64,000 nucleotides of DNA, taken from assembly GCF_050433445.1 (NCBI RefSeq), contig NZ_JBNPXF010000015.1, forward strand, positions 1 to 64,000, read 5' to 3'. The notes below the pieces were generated by a model. It saw only the letters and a list, made by a program, of their open reading frames with translations. It was not told the origin of the DNA and ran no database searches. How positions within the stretch are numbered: position 1 is the stretch's first letter; each line of letters begins with the position of its first letter. Source of the stretch: Kroppenstedtia sanguinis (GTDB taxonomy: Bacteria > Bacillota > Bacilli > Thermoactinomycetales > DSM-45169). Positions 35,819 to 45,065 of the stretch are shown here, one piece after another. The position numbers and the translations under genes were made by a program.

Positions 35819-36361
35819 ATGAAGGCAACCGGCATCGTACGTCGGATCGACGATCTCGGACGGGTCGTGATTCCCAAGGAGATTCGCCGAACCCTTCGCA
35901 TCCGTGAGGGAGACCCACTGGAAATTTTCGTCGATCGAGACGGTGAAGTGATTCTGAAGAAATATTCCCCGATCGGGGAGTTGGGGGACTTTGCCAAGGA
36001 ATACGCAGAGGCTTTGTTTGAGAGCATTCAGCATATCACCTTGATTTGTGATCGGGACTCGGTGATTGCCGTCGCTGGAGCTTCCAAAAAAGAATATCTG
36101 GAAAAGCCCATTGGGGGTGTGGTGGAGACCTCTATGGATCAACGGAGGCCTCAACAGGAAACCACTCCCACGCGAGTGGAGTTGATCCAGGATTCGCCAG
36201 AGGAGTATGAATCCTACGTGATTGTTCCCATCAATGCAGGGGGAGACCCGATTGGTGCTGTGATTCTCCTGTCCAAAGAGGAAGGAAACAAGATGGGGGA
36301 GTTGGAATTGAAACTGGCCTCCACAGCCGCCTCCTTTCTGGGAAAGCAGATGGAGCAATAG
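35819..36361 (+). CDS. spoVT: Stage V sporulation regulator SpoVT
   Basis: A 180-residue forespore transcription factor modulating sigma-G genes. The N-terminal AbrB-type swapped-hairpin domain (MKATGIVRRIDDLGRVVIPKEIRRTLRIREGDPLEIF, 1-50) is followed by a GAF-like domain (about 55-180). ATG at 35819. Located after mfd/prsA and before spoVB as in B. subtilis. The DNA-binding half is a paralogue of AbrB in this window. Confidence 0.95.
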   Translation: MKATGIVRRIDDLGRVVIPKEIRRTLRIREGDPLEIFVDRDGEVILKKYSPIGELGDFAKEYAEALFESIQHITLICDRDSVIAVAGASKKEYLEKPIGGVVETSMDQRRPQQETTPTRVELIQDSPEEYESYVIVPINAGGDPIGAVILLSKEEGNKMGELELKLASTAASFLGKQMEQ

Positions 36362-36395
36362 TTCTGTGGAGAGGAAAATATCAATATGATCTGGG

Positions 36396-36418
36396 GCAGG
36401 CGGAATGCCTGCTTTTTT
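36396..36418 (+). terminator. spoVT terminator
   Basis: Stem GCAGGC / GCCTGC with GGAAT loop and TTTTTT tail, 34 bases after the spoVT stop. Confidence 0.82.
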
Positions 36419-36558
36419 CCGCTTGGAGATGAATCGGACCTTCTGGATGTTGTATTATTTAAATGTGTTGAGAATGGTTGAGGGGTCAGATGAGGGCCCC
36501 TGGGTACCCCCTCGACCGATTTACCACCTTCTCAGAGGTAGAGTAGAGAAAGGGGGAC

Positions 36559-38184
36559 ATGATGGAGCAGGGGAAACAGTCTTTTATGAAAGGGGCTGCC
36601 ATCTTGGCAGTCGCCGCTTTTATCACTAAGCTCCTCGGAGCCATCTATAAGATCCCTTATCAGAATATCACCGGCAATGAAGGGATGTTCGTCTATCAAC
36701 AAGTGTATCCCCTGTACAGCACCTTGTTGACCGTGGCGACTGCCGGTTTTCCCATCGCGGTCTCCAAACTGGTGTCGGAACGACTGGCTTGGGGGGATGA
36801 AGAGGGAGCCCAGCGAATTTTTCGTGTCACTTCGGTGATTCTGAGCCTGTCAGGACTGGTTATGTTTTTTCTCCTGTATGGGGGCGCTCCGGTTGTGGCG
36901 GGGTGGATGGGCAGTCGGGAACTGCTCACCTTGCCGATTCAAGCTGTCTCTACCGCATTGTTAGTGGTTCCGATCATGTCGGTGATCCGGGGTTATTTTC
37001 AGGGACGTCATAATATGACCCCGACTGCTGTATCACAAGTGGTGGAGCAAGGGGTTCGAGTGGTAACCATCCTTACACTGGCCTGGTGGTTCACAGCGGA
37101 GGGTTACGGAGTGGTCTTTGCCGGTACTGGTGCAGTATTCGGAGCATTTACCGGTGCGGTGGCGGGACTGCTGGTGCTGTTGTTTTATTGGCATCGCAGC
37201 CGGAAGCGGATGGACAAGATCCCTTCCTCTCATTCCTCCGTTTCTCGGGAATCCCCAAGAAATCTGGTGCGGCGTCTGGTGGTGCTGTCTATCCCCATCT
37301 CCTTGGGTGCGTTAGTACTGCCCCTTTTCTCGCTGGCGGATTCTTTTACTGTCGCCAATTTATTGGAGGCGGGGGGGTGGAGCTCAACTCAAGCGGTGGA
37401 ATGGAAGGGGATCTATGACCGGGGGCAACCTTTGATCCAGTTTGCCTCTTTTTTTGCCACGGCCCTGTCCTTGTCCATTGTGCCGGTGATCGCCGAAGCA
37501 CATACTTTGCGAAACAAGAGAAAAATTGCCGATCGGTCGGCGTTGGCGCTCCGCTTGACCTTACTCATGGGTCTGCCCGCTTCTCTCGGACTTGCCTTAG
37601 TGGCTTATCCTACCAATGTGATGCTTTACAAGGACGGTGCCGGTTCGGAAGCATTGGCGATCCTGGCAATGACCACTCTCTTTTCTACGCTGACCATGAC
37701 CTCCGCTGGCATCCTTCAGGGGATGGACCGGGTGGGGTTGCCCGCCTGTCACCTGGGTATCGGAATCGGAGTGAAGCTGGTGGGGAATGCACTGCTGATT
37801 CCAGCGTTGGATATCCGGGGAGCCGCCCTGGCTACGGTTCTGGGTTATGCCTCCGCCGCTCTACTCAACCTGTGGGCCATCCGCAGACGGGTCGGTTTCC
37901 TGTTCAGACTGGGATCGGCAAAGGTTCCGCTACTTTTGACCATGTTGGTTATGGGGATTGTGGTCTGGGGGGTGGTAGCGGGAATCGAGTGGTTGACGGC
38001 GGGGTGGAATCCCCGTTTGTCCATGACTGTGACTGCTCTGGCGGGTGTGCTAACAGGAGCGGCGGTATATGGAGTGGCGTTGCCTGGATTGGGCGTGGTT
38101 CGACGTCAGGACTTGGAGCGGGTTCCTAAAGTCGGCGGCAAATTGATTCCTTGGATGGAGAGGTTTCATTTACTGAAATCATAA
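36559..38184 (+). CDS. yabM: SpoVB-like MOP-superfamily flippase (YabM)
   Basis: A 541-residue polytopic membrane protein of the MVF/MATE (MOP) exporter superfamily, resembling SpoVB/YabM. FMKGAAILAVAAFITKLLGAIYKIPYQNITGNEGM is typical of the N terminus, and about 14 hydrophobic segments follow. Members move lipid-linked glycans across the membrane; a lipid II or spore-cortex role is inferred, not seen. ATG 36559 or 36562, behind AAAGGGGGAC. Confidence 0.85.
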   Translation: MMEQGKQSFMKGAAILAVAAFITKLLGAIYKIPYQNITGNEGMFVYQQVYPLYSTLLTVATAGFPIAVSKLVSERLAWGDEEGAQRIFRVTSVILSLSGLVMFFLLYGGAPVVAGWMGSRELLTLPIQAVSTALLVVPIMSVIRGYFQGRHNMTPTAVSQVVEQGVRVVTILTLAWWFTAEGYGVVFAGTGAVFGAFTGAVAGLLVLLFYWHRSRKRMDKIPSSHSSVSRESPRNLVRRLVVLSIPISLGALVLPLFSLADSFTVANLLEAGGWSSTQAVEWKGIYDRGQPLIQFASFFATALSLSIVPVIAEAHTLRNKRKIADRSALALRLTLLMGLPASLGLALVAYPTNVMLYKDGAGSEALAILAMTTLFSTLTMTSAGILQGMDRVGLPACHLGIGIGVKLVGNALLIPALDIRGAALATVLGYASAALLNLWAIRRRVGFLFRLGSAKVPLLLTMLVMGIVVWGVVAGIEWLTAGWNPRLSMTVTALAGVLTGAAVYGVALPGLGVVRRQDLERVPKVGGKLIPWMERFHLLKS

Positions 38185-38201
38185 TCAGGGGGTGATCCGG
38201 G

Positions 38202-39668
38202 TTGGGAAAAATCACAGTGGTCGGTCTCGGGCCGGGAGATGAGGAAGGGCTTTCCCTAGGGGTATTTCGCTTGCTTAGCCAAGCGGAAGATCTATGGTTG
38301 CGAACGGGGAGGCACCCTGTCGTCTCCTGGCTGAAAAATGAGGGGATCTCCTACCGAACTTTTGATTCTGTCTATGAACAGCAGACGGATTTCCCTAGTG
38401 TTTATCGAGAGATTGCCGATCAGTTGTTTGCGAGAGCTCAAGAAGGGAATGTCGTTTATGCGGTCCCCGGCCACCCGATGGTGGCGGAAAAAACAGTGGA
38501 GATTCTCCGGCTGGAAGAGGAACAACATGGGGTTTCGGTGGAGGTGAAAGGGGGCGCCAGCTTTCTGGATGCCGCCTTCACCTGTGTCGGAGTGGACCCG
38601 GTGGAAGGCTTTCTCCTCCTGGATGGAACCGCCCTGGAAGCCAGTGCAATCCACCCCCGTGTGCATCAGCTGATCACCCAGGTTTACGATCGGAGGGTCG
38701 CCTCAGAGGTGAAACTGACACTGATGGAGGTTTATCCCGATGAGACGCCTGTGACGGTGGTGACAGCGGCGGGGGTGTCCGGGCAGGAGCATGTAGAGGA
38801 AATTCCTCTTTATCTTCTCGATCGGGAAGAACGGTTTGGCAATCTGAGTACGATTTATATCCCTCCCTCATCGGATCCGGATGTCCTGCACCGGCAATTC
38901 TCTACGCTCGTGGAGATTATTGCCTATCTCCGCTCTCCCGAGGGATGTCCTTGGGATCAGAAGCAGACCCATGAAAGTCTCCGGCCCTATCTGCTGGAAG
39001 AAGCTTATGAATTTCTGGAAGCCGTTGCTGCAGGGGACCCAGAGGGGATGGCGGATGAACTGGGGGATGTGTTACTGCAGGTCCTTCTTCACGCTCAGAT
39101 CGCATCGGAAACCGGAGAGTTTGCGATTGGGGATGTGACAAAAAATCTGGCAGACAAAATGATTCGACGCCATCCTCATGTGTTCGGGGAGGAGTCAGCG
39201 GAAGATGAGACGGATGTAAAACAGAAATGGGAAGAGATCAAGGCCCAGGAACGAGGTGGGGAGGAACGATCCCTGTTGGAAGGAGTCCCAGAGGTTTTCC
39301 CGGCGCTGGAACGTGCCCTCAAGTTACAGAAAAAGGCGGCCAGAGTTGGCTTTGACTGGGATAGCGCAGCAGAGGTGGGGGAGAAGGTCGAGGAGGAACT
39401 GGCAGAGGTGTTAGCGGCGGCTCCCGGGGAACGGGAGGAGGAAGTGGGGGATCTCTTCTTCACAGTGGTCTCCCTGGCCCGATTCCTCCAAGTCGATCCG
39501 GAACAGGCTCTGCTGGAGGCCTGTCGCAAGTTTGTTCGCCGTTTCCATCATATCGAGGCCGAGGCCCGTCGCATGGGCCGTCCAGTGGAAGACTTTTCCC
39601 TGACGCAACTGGATGCCTGGTGGGAGCAGGCCAAAGAAGCAGAGGGGCGAGGACCGAGGAATATTTGA
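38202..39668 (+). CDS. mazG: Tetrapyrrole-methylase / MazG fusion nucleotide pyrophosphohydrolase (YabN)
   Basis: A 488-residue fusion. The N-terminal part (about 1-225) is a SAM-dependent methylase fold (KITVVGLGPGDEEGLSLG, YAVPGHPMVAEKT) whose substrate is unknown. The C-terminal part has two MazG modules (CPWDQKQTHESLRPYLLEEAYE, DELGDVLLQVLLHAQI and EVGDLFFTVVSLARFL) that hydrolyse NTPs. TTG start at 38202, behind CAGGGGGTGAT. This is yabN of B. subtilis. Confidence 0.93.
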   Translation: MGKITVVGLGPGDEEGLSLGVFRLLSQAEDLWLRTGRHPVVSWLKNEGISYRTFDSVYEQQTDFPSVYREIADQLFARAQEGNVVYAVPGHPMVAEKTVEILRLEEEQHGVSVEVKGGASFLDAAFTCVGVDPVEGFLLLDGTALEASAIHPRVHQLITQVYDRRVASEVKLTLMEVYPDETPVTVVTAAGVSGQEHVEEIPLYLLDREERFGNLSTIYIPPSSDPDVLHRQFSTLVEIIAYLRSPEGCPWDQKQTHESLRPYLLEEAYEFLEAVAAGDPEGMADELGDVLLQVLLHAQIASETGEFAIGDVTKNLADKMIRRHPHVFGEESAEDETDVKQKWEEIKAQERGGEERSLLEGVPEVFPALERALKLQKKAARVGFDWDSAAEVGEKVEEELAEVLAAAPGEREEEVGDLFFTVVSLARFLQVDPEQALLEACRKFVRRFHHIEAEARRMGRPVEDFSLTQLDAWWEQAKEAEGRGPRNI

Positions 39669-39746
39669 ATGAATCGCGTATAGGGGCAGGAGTTTCACCT
39701 TTTTCCCAGAAAGTATAATCCACACTGGTCTGAAGGAGGATTCCAA

Positions 39747-40019
39747 ATGAATAAAAATGATCTGATCCACAGCATTGCGCAAAAAAGTGGAATGACCAAA
39801 AAAGACGTGGAAGTCGTTGTTAACGGATTTTTAGAGGAAGTGACCGACGCCCTGGGTTCCGGGGAAAAAGTTCAGTTGATCGGCTTTGGCACCTTTGAAA
39901 CCCGCAAGCGGTCCAGTCGCAGTGGCCGCAATCCCCAGACCGGAGCCGCCATCGAGATCCCTGAGTCCACTGTGCCGGCTTTTAAGGCGGGAACCCGGCT
40001 GAAGGAAGCGGTCAAATAA
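39747..40019 (+). CDS. hup: DNA-binding protein HU
   Basis: A 90-residue HU-family architectural protein. MNKNDLIHSIAQKSGMTKKDVEVVVNGFLEEV and GFGTFETRKRSSRSGRNPQTGAAIEIPESTVPAFKAG are diagnostic, with the arms region RSGRNPQTG. AAGGAGG lies nine bases before ATG 39747. HU lies between mazG and rqcP rather than elsewhere on the chromosome as in B. subtilis. Stop is adjacent to the rqcP start. Confidence 0.96.
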   Translation: MNKNDLIHSIAQKSGMTKKDVEVVVNGFLEEVTDALGSGEKVQLIGFGTFETRKRSSRSGRNPQTGAAIEIPESTVPAFKAGTRLKEAVK

Positions 40020-40020
40020 C

Positions 40021-40299
40021 ATGCGTCTGGATAAGTTTCTTAAAGTGTCTCGTTTAGTCAAGCGGCGGACCTTGGCCAAAGAAGTATGCGATCAGGGGCG
40101 GGTGGAAGTGAACGGAAAGCCAGCCAAAGCGGGAACGGTTCTGGTGGCGGGGGATGAGGTGGCTATCCGCTTCGGCCATCAGTCCCTTCGAGTACGAGTA
40201 GAATCCTTGAAAGAGACCACCCGGAAGTCGGAAGCAGATGAGTTGTATACGGTACTGGAGAGAGTTTCAGATAGTGGGGCCGGTCATACCGGTTCCTGA
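40021..40299 (+). CDS. rqcP: S4-domain ribosome quality-control factor RqcP (YabO)
   Basis: A 92-residue S4-domain RNA-binding protein. MRLDKFLKVSRLVKRRTLAKEVCDQGRVEVNGKPAKAGTVLVAGDEVAIRFG matches the RqcP/Hsp15 group. RqcP works with RqcH to add alanine tails on nascent chains of obstructed 50S subunits. It starts one base after the hup stop. Confidence 0.93.
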   Translation: MRLDKFLKVSRLVKRRTLAKEVCDQGRVEVNGKPAKAGTVLVAGDEVAIRFGHQSLRVRVESLKETTRKSEADELYTVLERVSDSGAGHTGS

Positions 40300-40361
40300 G
40301 CGGGAGCAGTTCTAATCCTTGTCCTCCGTCATACCATGTATCGTAAAGGGGGTACATGCCA

Positions 40362-40658
40362 ATGGCGGAGGAATTGTATCTGTCTGGTACGGCCCATCAC
40401 GAAGTGGTGCTGGTCGACCGGAACACCCTGGATGTGACTGGCGTTACAGGTGTGGATAGCTTCGATAGCGAGGAGTTCCTGCTACAGACGGAGTGCGGCT
40501 ATCTCGGGATTCGGGGGACCAATCTCCATATCAAAAACCTGGACTTGGAACAGGGGAAAGTGACGATTGAAGGGGATTTTTATGAGATGAGCTACCTGGA
40601 TGATGGACATCACCGGTCCGAACGGGGCAAAAGCTTGATGGGCAGGTTATTCCGGTGA
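40362..40658 (+). CDS. yabP: Spore-coat assembly protein YabP
   Basis: A 98-residue YabP/YqfC-family protein needed for sporulation in B. subtilis. HHEVVLVDRNTLDVTGVTGVDSFDSEEFLLQTECGYLGIRGTNLHIKNLDLEQGKVTIEGDF matches. ATG 40362 has AAAGGGGG ten bases upstream; the ATG at 40356 is too close to it. CATACCAT at 40330-40337 resembles a sigma-E -10. Overlaps yabQ by four bases. Confidence 0.9.
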   Translation: MAEELYLSGTAHHEVVLVDRNTLDVTGVTGVDSFDSEEFLLQTECGYLGIRGTNLHIKNLDLEQGKVTIEGDFYEMSYLDDGHHRSERGKSLMGRLFR

Positions 40659-41242
40659 TGCTTCAAACCCAGTGGCTCACCCTCGGCCTCATGTTGGGGT
40701 CGGGCTGGCTGATGGGGTTCATGCTGGACTTGTACCGGGTCCTCTCCCGCCGGTTTCGGCTGGGAGGATGGGCCGTCTCTCTGGTGGATTTGCTCTACTG
40801 GGCCGTTTCGGCAGGACTCGTCTTTTCTCTTCTGATGTGGAGTAATTGGGGAGAACTCCGTTTTTATATCTTTGCCGCGATCCTCATCGGTTGGTTGGCC
40901 TACCACACTTGGTTTGAAAGTGCGGCCAGGCGTGGGATTGAATGGGGCGTCCATGCTGTGGAACAGATCCTCCGCTTTTTTCTGCGGTTGTTTCTGATGC
41001 TGGTATGGCGTCCGGTGGTTGCGGTAGGGGTTCTGCTGAAGAAATTGTTGGTCCTGGGATTCCGCGTGCTCCTATGGATCTTGCGGATTCCACTCTGGAT
41101 ACTCTCTCCCTTGGGTCGATGGTTGCAACCGATCGTAGCCCCTTGGGCCCGCCGATTGGAACCGATTTTTCGGCCTGTTGTCCAATTTTCCCGCACGATC
41201 CAGGGGTGGTTTTCGGGAAAAGGTAAGGATGATGAGGAGTAG
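40655..41242 (+). CDS. yabQ: Spore cortex membrane protein YabQ
   Basis: A 195-residue YabQ-family membrane protein required for cortex formation in B. subtilis. Several N-terminal membrane segments (QTQWLTLGLMLGSGWLMGFMLDLYRVL, then two more to about residue 85) are followed by a hydrophobic, tryptophan- and arginine-rich tail. The ATG overlaps the yabP stop (ATGA). Confidence 0.87.
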   Translation: MMLQTQWLTLGLMLGSGWLMGFMLDLYRVLSRRFRLGGWAVSLVDLLYWAVSAGLVFSLLMWSNWGELRFYIFAAILIGWLAYHTWFESAARRGIEWGVHAVEQILRFFLRLFLMLVWRPVVAVGVLLKKLLVLGFRVLLWILRIPLWILSPLGRWLQPIVAPWARRLEPIFRPVVQFSRTIQGWFSGKGKDDEE

Positions 41243-41288
41243 CTGACCTCTACTGATATCGTGCGGTATAGAAAAGGGATGGATTCAG

Positions 41289-41666
41289 ATGAATTACAGA
41301 GGGTCAAAGGAGAATGTGGTTTCTCTCCACTCCACCCCATCTGCTCCGTCGACTCCCCCCTCTTCCTCCCGGCGCCCTCCTCTACCGCGCCGAGTTCGCC
41401 TGCGTCGGCGAATCTGGCTGGTCTTGATGCTCATTTTCTTCCTGTGGAGTGGAAGCGAATGGATCATTCAGACTCAGGCGGTTCACTCGAAGGAGGCGGC
41501 CTTGGCGGAGAAAAGGCGGGAGCTGGATTCATTAGAGAAGGAGCGGAAGGGGTTGAAGCAGGAGATCCGCCGGCTTCAGGATGAGGACTATCTGTTCGAG
41601 CTGGCGCGAAAGATGGGGTATGGCAAGCCGGGTGAGGAAATACTGGATGTGTCGGATCTCCAATAA
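41289..41666 (+). CDS. divIC: Septum formation initiator DivIC
   Basis: A 125-residue bitopic division protein of the FtsB/DivIC family. A basic, proline/serine-rich cytoplasmic head (1-42) is followed by one membrane helix (IWLVLMLIFFLWSGSEWII, about 43-60) and a coiled coil (EKRRELDSLEKERKGLKQEIRRLQDEDY), then ARKMGYGKPGE. Interacts with FtsL and DivIB at midcell. ATG 41289. Confidence 0.92.
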   Translation: MNYRGSKENVVSLHSTPSAPSTPPSSSRRPPLPRRVRLRRRIWLVLMLIFFLWSGSEWIIQTQAVHSKEAALAEKRRELDSLEKERKGLKQEIRRLQDEDYLFELARKMGYGKPGEEILDVSDLQ

Positions 41667-41670
41667 ATGT

Positions 41671-41706
41671 ACAAGCTGTCTGCTCTGATGCAGATGGCTT
41701 GTTTTC
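41671..41706. terminator. Terminator between divIC and convergent trkH
   Basis: ACAAGC ... GCTTGT arms with a further partly paired TGTCTGC / GCAGATG segment, followed by TTTTC. Confidence 0.7.
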
Positions 41707-41722
41707 GGTTATCAGACCTTCT

Positions 41723-43063
41723 TTAATGGCCGATGATCAGATGTTCCCGGGGGTAGCGGTAGGGGTCCGGTGGGGTCTTGCCCCGAAACAGGAACAGGAT
41801 GGGCAGGATGCCGATCCGGCCTACGAACATCAACACCATGAGAATTCCTTTGGTGAGGGGAGACAGTTCCGCAGAGATTCCCAGAGAAGCACCAGTGGTA
41901 CCAAAAGCGGAATTGACTTCAAAGATGATGCTATTCAGGGATTGTTGCGGTTGCAGAGCGGTCACGGCGATGGTGGCCAGCCCGACCAAGAGGATGCCGA
42001 TGGAAAAGATGATGGCAGCTTTGCGGATATCTTTGTCCATCAATTCCCGATGAAAAATCCGGATATGGTGCTGGCCCCGAGCGTATCCGATAATGGCCAG
42101 AATCACCACGGCTAAGGTGGTGGTCCGGATTCCGCCACCGACGCTAGAGGGACTGGCACCGATAAACATCAGAAGAGAGAGGAAGAGTTGGGATGAGACT
42201 GTAAAATCATTCAGGTCGAGGATGGTCAACCCACAACTTCGCATCGTGACAGAGAAGAAAAGGGAGTTCCAAAAAGCTTGTCCCCACCCTTGGCCAGCAT
42301 ACAGGTGTTGCCCCTCCAGCAACCACAACCCAACCATTCCCAGGAGGAGCAAACCGATATAAGTGGTAACCGTGATTTTGGTAAACAGGGAGAAATGGAA
42401 ATTTCGGCGGCTCCGGGAGGCAAACCACTCCTTCAGTTCGATTAGAACAGGGAAGCCGATTCCGCCAGCCACGATCAACCCCATGTTCAGAGCAAGGAAA
42501 AAACCATCATTTCGGAATCCCATCAGGGAATCTCCGAAGATATCCAAACCCGCATTGGTATATGCAGACAGCGAACTGAATGCACCATAAGCGATGGCAT
42601 TCCATCCGTAGCCATACACCAAGTGAAGGTAGATCCCCATAAGTACTGCACCCAGGGCCTCGATCGCCAGGGAGATGATCAGGATATCCCGCATCAATCG
42701 AACCAAACCGGCCAGGTCGGAACGGTTTTGGTCCAGCATGATCATCCGCCGCCGCTGGATTCCGATTCTCTGTCCTGTAGCCATCCACAAAAAGGTGCCC
42801 ACGGTCATGAATCCGACGCCGCCGAACTGGATCATAGCCATAATCAGAATGATGCCTGTCGGGCTGAAGGTATCTGCCGTATTCGCCACCGTCAGGCCGG
42901 TCACGCTGATGGCACTCACCGCAGTGAACAGGGAGTCCAGATAACTCAACTCCACTCCCGGCTGGTGGGAGATGGGAAGCCAGAGAAGAAAACTGGACAG
43001 GATGGATGCAGAAAAATAAATCAGGATCAAGAGCTGAACAGGTGTCAGCTTTTTCAATTGCAT
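41723..43063 (-). CDS. TrkH/KtrB-family potassium uptake protein
   Basis: A 446-residue integral membrane protein of the Trk/Ktr ion-transporter superfamily. It shows four repeated pore segments with ISVTGLTVANTADTFSP, AYTNAGLDIFGDS, RSCGLTILDLNDF and GTTGASLGISAELSP as filter-like glycines. No KtrA-type regulatory gene is adjacent, so the partner is elsewhere. Most like KtrB/KtrD. It is inserted, on the opposite strand, between divIC and spoIIE. Confidence 0.9.
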   Translation of the reverse strand: MQLKKLTPVQLLILIYFSASILSSFLLWLPISHQPGVELSYLDSLFTAVSAISVTGLTVANTADTFSPTGIILIMAMIQFGGVGFMTVGTFLWMATGQRIGIQRRRMIMLDQNRSDLAGLVRLMRDILIISLAIEALGAVLMGIYLHLVYGYGWNAIAYGAFSSLSAYTNAGLDIFGDSLMGFRNDGFFLALNMGLIVAGGIGFPVLIELKEWFASRSRRNFHFSLFTKITVTTYIGLLLLGMVGLWLLEGQHLYAGQGWGQAFWNSLFFSVTMRSCGLTILDLNDFTVSSQLFLSLLMFIGASPSSVGGGIRTTTLAVVILAIIGYARGQHHIRIFHRELMDKDIRKAAIIFSIGILLVGLATIAVTALQPQQSLNSIIFEVNSAFGTTGASLGISAELSPLTKGILMVLMFVGRIGILPILFLFRGKTPPDPYRYPREHLIIGH

Positions 43064-43349
43064 AAGTGACCTACCCCACTCTCAGCCAAAACTAATGTTC
43101 ATTTTACAATACAGAATTCGGTTTGCAAGAGAGGAAGAGGGATTTTCTTCCCTTCGAAGAAGGAGAATAGGGAAGCGAAAAACCAATCCGGGGGAATGGC
43201 GTAGGGAATCCGTACCCATAGGGGCACAGGGGGGATCACATGGAACGTCTGTATCCTGACCGGTCCGGCCTCAGATCCGGGCTTTCGGATGAGCGGGTGA
43301 CAGCGAAAAAAGAGTCGATGGGACTCCTGGAGGAAAGGGGCGAATGTAG

Positions 43350-44618
43350 ATGTGGAAGAGTGGGTTGTGCACAGGTTTGGCTTTTATCCTCATCTTCGGA
43401 TTGATCGGCTCCCAGGCCGACGGGAAAAAGGCAAAGCCTCAGCGGGTGAAGACGGGATTGGAGATTCTCTTGCAACATCCGGAACGTCTCAAAGGAAAAA
43501 AGGTAGGCCTGATCACCAATCCGACAGGCGTGACCTCGGATTATCGCCACGGCCTAGATGCGATGCTGGATGCGGGGATCCAGGTGGTGAAAGTGTATGG
43601 GCCGGAGCATGGGGTTCGGGGCACGGAACAGGCCGGAGACACTCCAGGAACTGAGGAAGACCCTCGGACCGGATTACCCTTTGTCAACCTTTACGGAAAA
43701 AAGCCGGAGGAGATGGTTCCCCTTTTTGACGGAGTGGATGTGCTGGTTTTTGATATCCAGGATGTGGGCACCCGTTTTTATACCTATATATACACTCTGG
43801 CCTACACCATGGAAGCGGCGGCCCAGGCGGACAAGACCTTGATCGTCCTGGATCGGCCCAATCCCCTTGGGGGCATGAAAGTGGAGGGGCCGGTGTTGAA
43901 ACCGGAGTACAGCTCCTTTGTCGGTCTGTACCCGATTGCCCAGCGGCACGGAATGACCGTCGGGGAGCTCGCTCGCTTGTTTCACGGGGAGTTTCTAACG
44001 GATTCGGGTGATCTCCAAGTGATTCCGATGAAAGGTTGGAAGCGATCGGATCGATTTGAGGATACAGGCCTCCCCTGGGTTCTACCTTCTCCCAACATGC
44101 CCACCCTAGAGTCGGCACAGGTCTATCCCGGCACCGGAATGATCGAAGGGACCAACTTGTCCGAGGGGAGAGGCACGACCCGTCCCTTTGAACTGGTGGG
44201 AGCCCCTTATATCAAAGGATGGGAACTGGCTGAGGCCCTCAACCAGACCGGCTTGCCCGGTGTCTCCTTTCGGGAAGCCTATTTCAATCCCACTTTCTCT
44301 AAATACAAAGGGGAGACCGTAGGTGGGGTTCAGGTGCATGTAGAGGATCCCGATGTTTTTTCCCCGGTATGGACGGGATTGACGATCATTCAGGAGACCC
44401 GGCGATTGTATCCGGATCACTTTCAGTGGCGGAGTGACCACTGGATCGACAAACTGACCGGTTCGGATCGGGTGCGCAAACAGATCGACGCAGGGGTCCC
44501 AGCTAAAAAAATCGTAGCAGGCTGGAAGAAGGAGCTGAAAGAATTCCGGCAATTGCGTTCCCGATACCTTATCTATCCTCCCCCAGCAGAAAAAAAACTC
44601 TCTAAAAACTCCCCTTGA
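43350..44618 (+). CDS. namZ: DUF1343 protein, NamZ-like exo-beta-N-acetylmuramidase
   Basis: A 422-residue secreted protein of the DUF1343 family. B. subtilis NamZ (YbbC) removes terminal MurNAc from peptidoglycan fragments. A signal peptide (about 1-23) is followed by KKVGLITNPTGVTSDYRHGLD, YGPEHGVRGTEQAG, VLVFDIQDVGTRFYTYI, LDRPNPLGG, and a C-terminal domain with LSEGRGTTRPFELVGAPYI. ATG at 43350. May supply sugars to the GlcNAc-type PTS in this window, but that is inference. Confidence 0.87.
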   Translation: MWKSGLCTGLAFILIFGLIGSQADGKKAKPQRVKTGLEILLQHPERLKGKKVGLITNPTGVTSDYRHGLDAMLDAGIQVVKVYGPEHGVRGTEQAGDTPGTEEDPRTGLPFVNLYGKKPEEMVPLFDGVDVLVFDIQDVGTRFYTYIYTLAYTMEAAAQADKTLIVLDRPNPLGGMKVEGPVLKPEYSSFVGLYPIAQRHGMTVGELARLFHGEFLTDSGDLQVIPMKGWKRSDRFEDTGLPWVLPSPNMPTLESAQVYPGTGMIEGTNLSEGRGTTRPFELVGAPYIKGWELAEALNQTGLPGVSFREAYFNPTFSKYKGETVGGVQVHVEDPDVFSPVWTGLTIIQETRRLYPDHFQWRSDHWIDKLTGSDRVRKQIDAGVPAKKIVAGWKKELKEFRQLRSRYLIYPPPAEKKLSKNSP

Positions 44619-44643
44619 CATCACCGCCGCCCGTTAGTATAAT
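44615..44643 (+). promoter_or_regulatory. Strong sigma-A promoter of the tRNA genes
   Basis: Perfect TTGACA (44615-44620) and TATAAT (44638-44643) with 17-base spacing, 15 bases before the first tRNA. Confidence 0.9.
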
Positions 44644-44658
44644 AAAATTTGTGATTGA

Positions 44659-44734
<76 letters not shown>

Positions 44735-44811
44735 ACTGAAAAAATGAGGGTGAGGGGTTCGGGTTCCTTTGGGAACAACCCCCGAAATCCGGATTCCTCC
44801 CCTATTGACGT

Positions 44812-44888
44812 GGCGGCGTAGCTCAACTGGCTAGAGCGTACGGTTCATACCCGTGAGGTTGGGGGTTCGAGACCCTCCGCCGCTACCA
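44812..44888 (+). tRNA. Elongator tRNA-Met (CAT)
   Basis: Cloverleaf with acceptor GGCGGCG / CGCCGCT, anticodon loop GGTTCATACC (CAT), TTCGAGACC T-loop and encoded CCA. The sequence is very close to B. subtilis elongator tRNA-Met, rather than tRNA-Ile(CAT). Confidence 0.93.
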
Positions 44889-45065
44889 GACGAAGGCGAG
44901 GTTCAGGCCCTTGATCGGAGGAAAAGGGGGCATTGATTCGCCTTTTTTCTTTTTCTTCAGGAGTCCGGGGTACATCCGACTCCGCGGTACTGCCCGCCAA
45001 ACCCTTGGGGAATCCTAAGACGGACCCGGGCATTCGGGAGTATCCGGGTATGTAGGAGTGGTATT

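Noticed and set aside
41723..43069. Long frames on the + strand opposite trkH
   Set aside because: They are shadows; only the - strand frame gives a coherent transporter.
43240..43404. 54-codon frame with GGGGGG before its ATG, ahead of namZ
   Set aside because: It overlaps the namZ signal peptide region in another frame and its sequence resembles nothing known; probably chance.
44812..44888. tRNA-Ile (CAT) instead of tRNA-Met
   Set aside because: The body closely matches B. subtilis elongator tRNA-Met as I recall it, and it follows the initiator tRNA.
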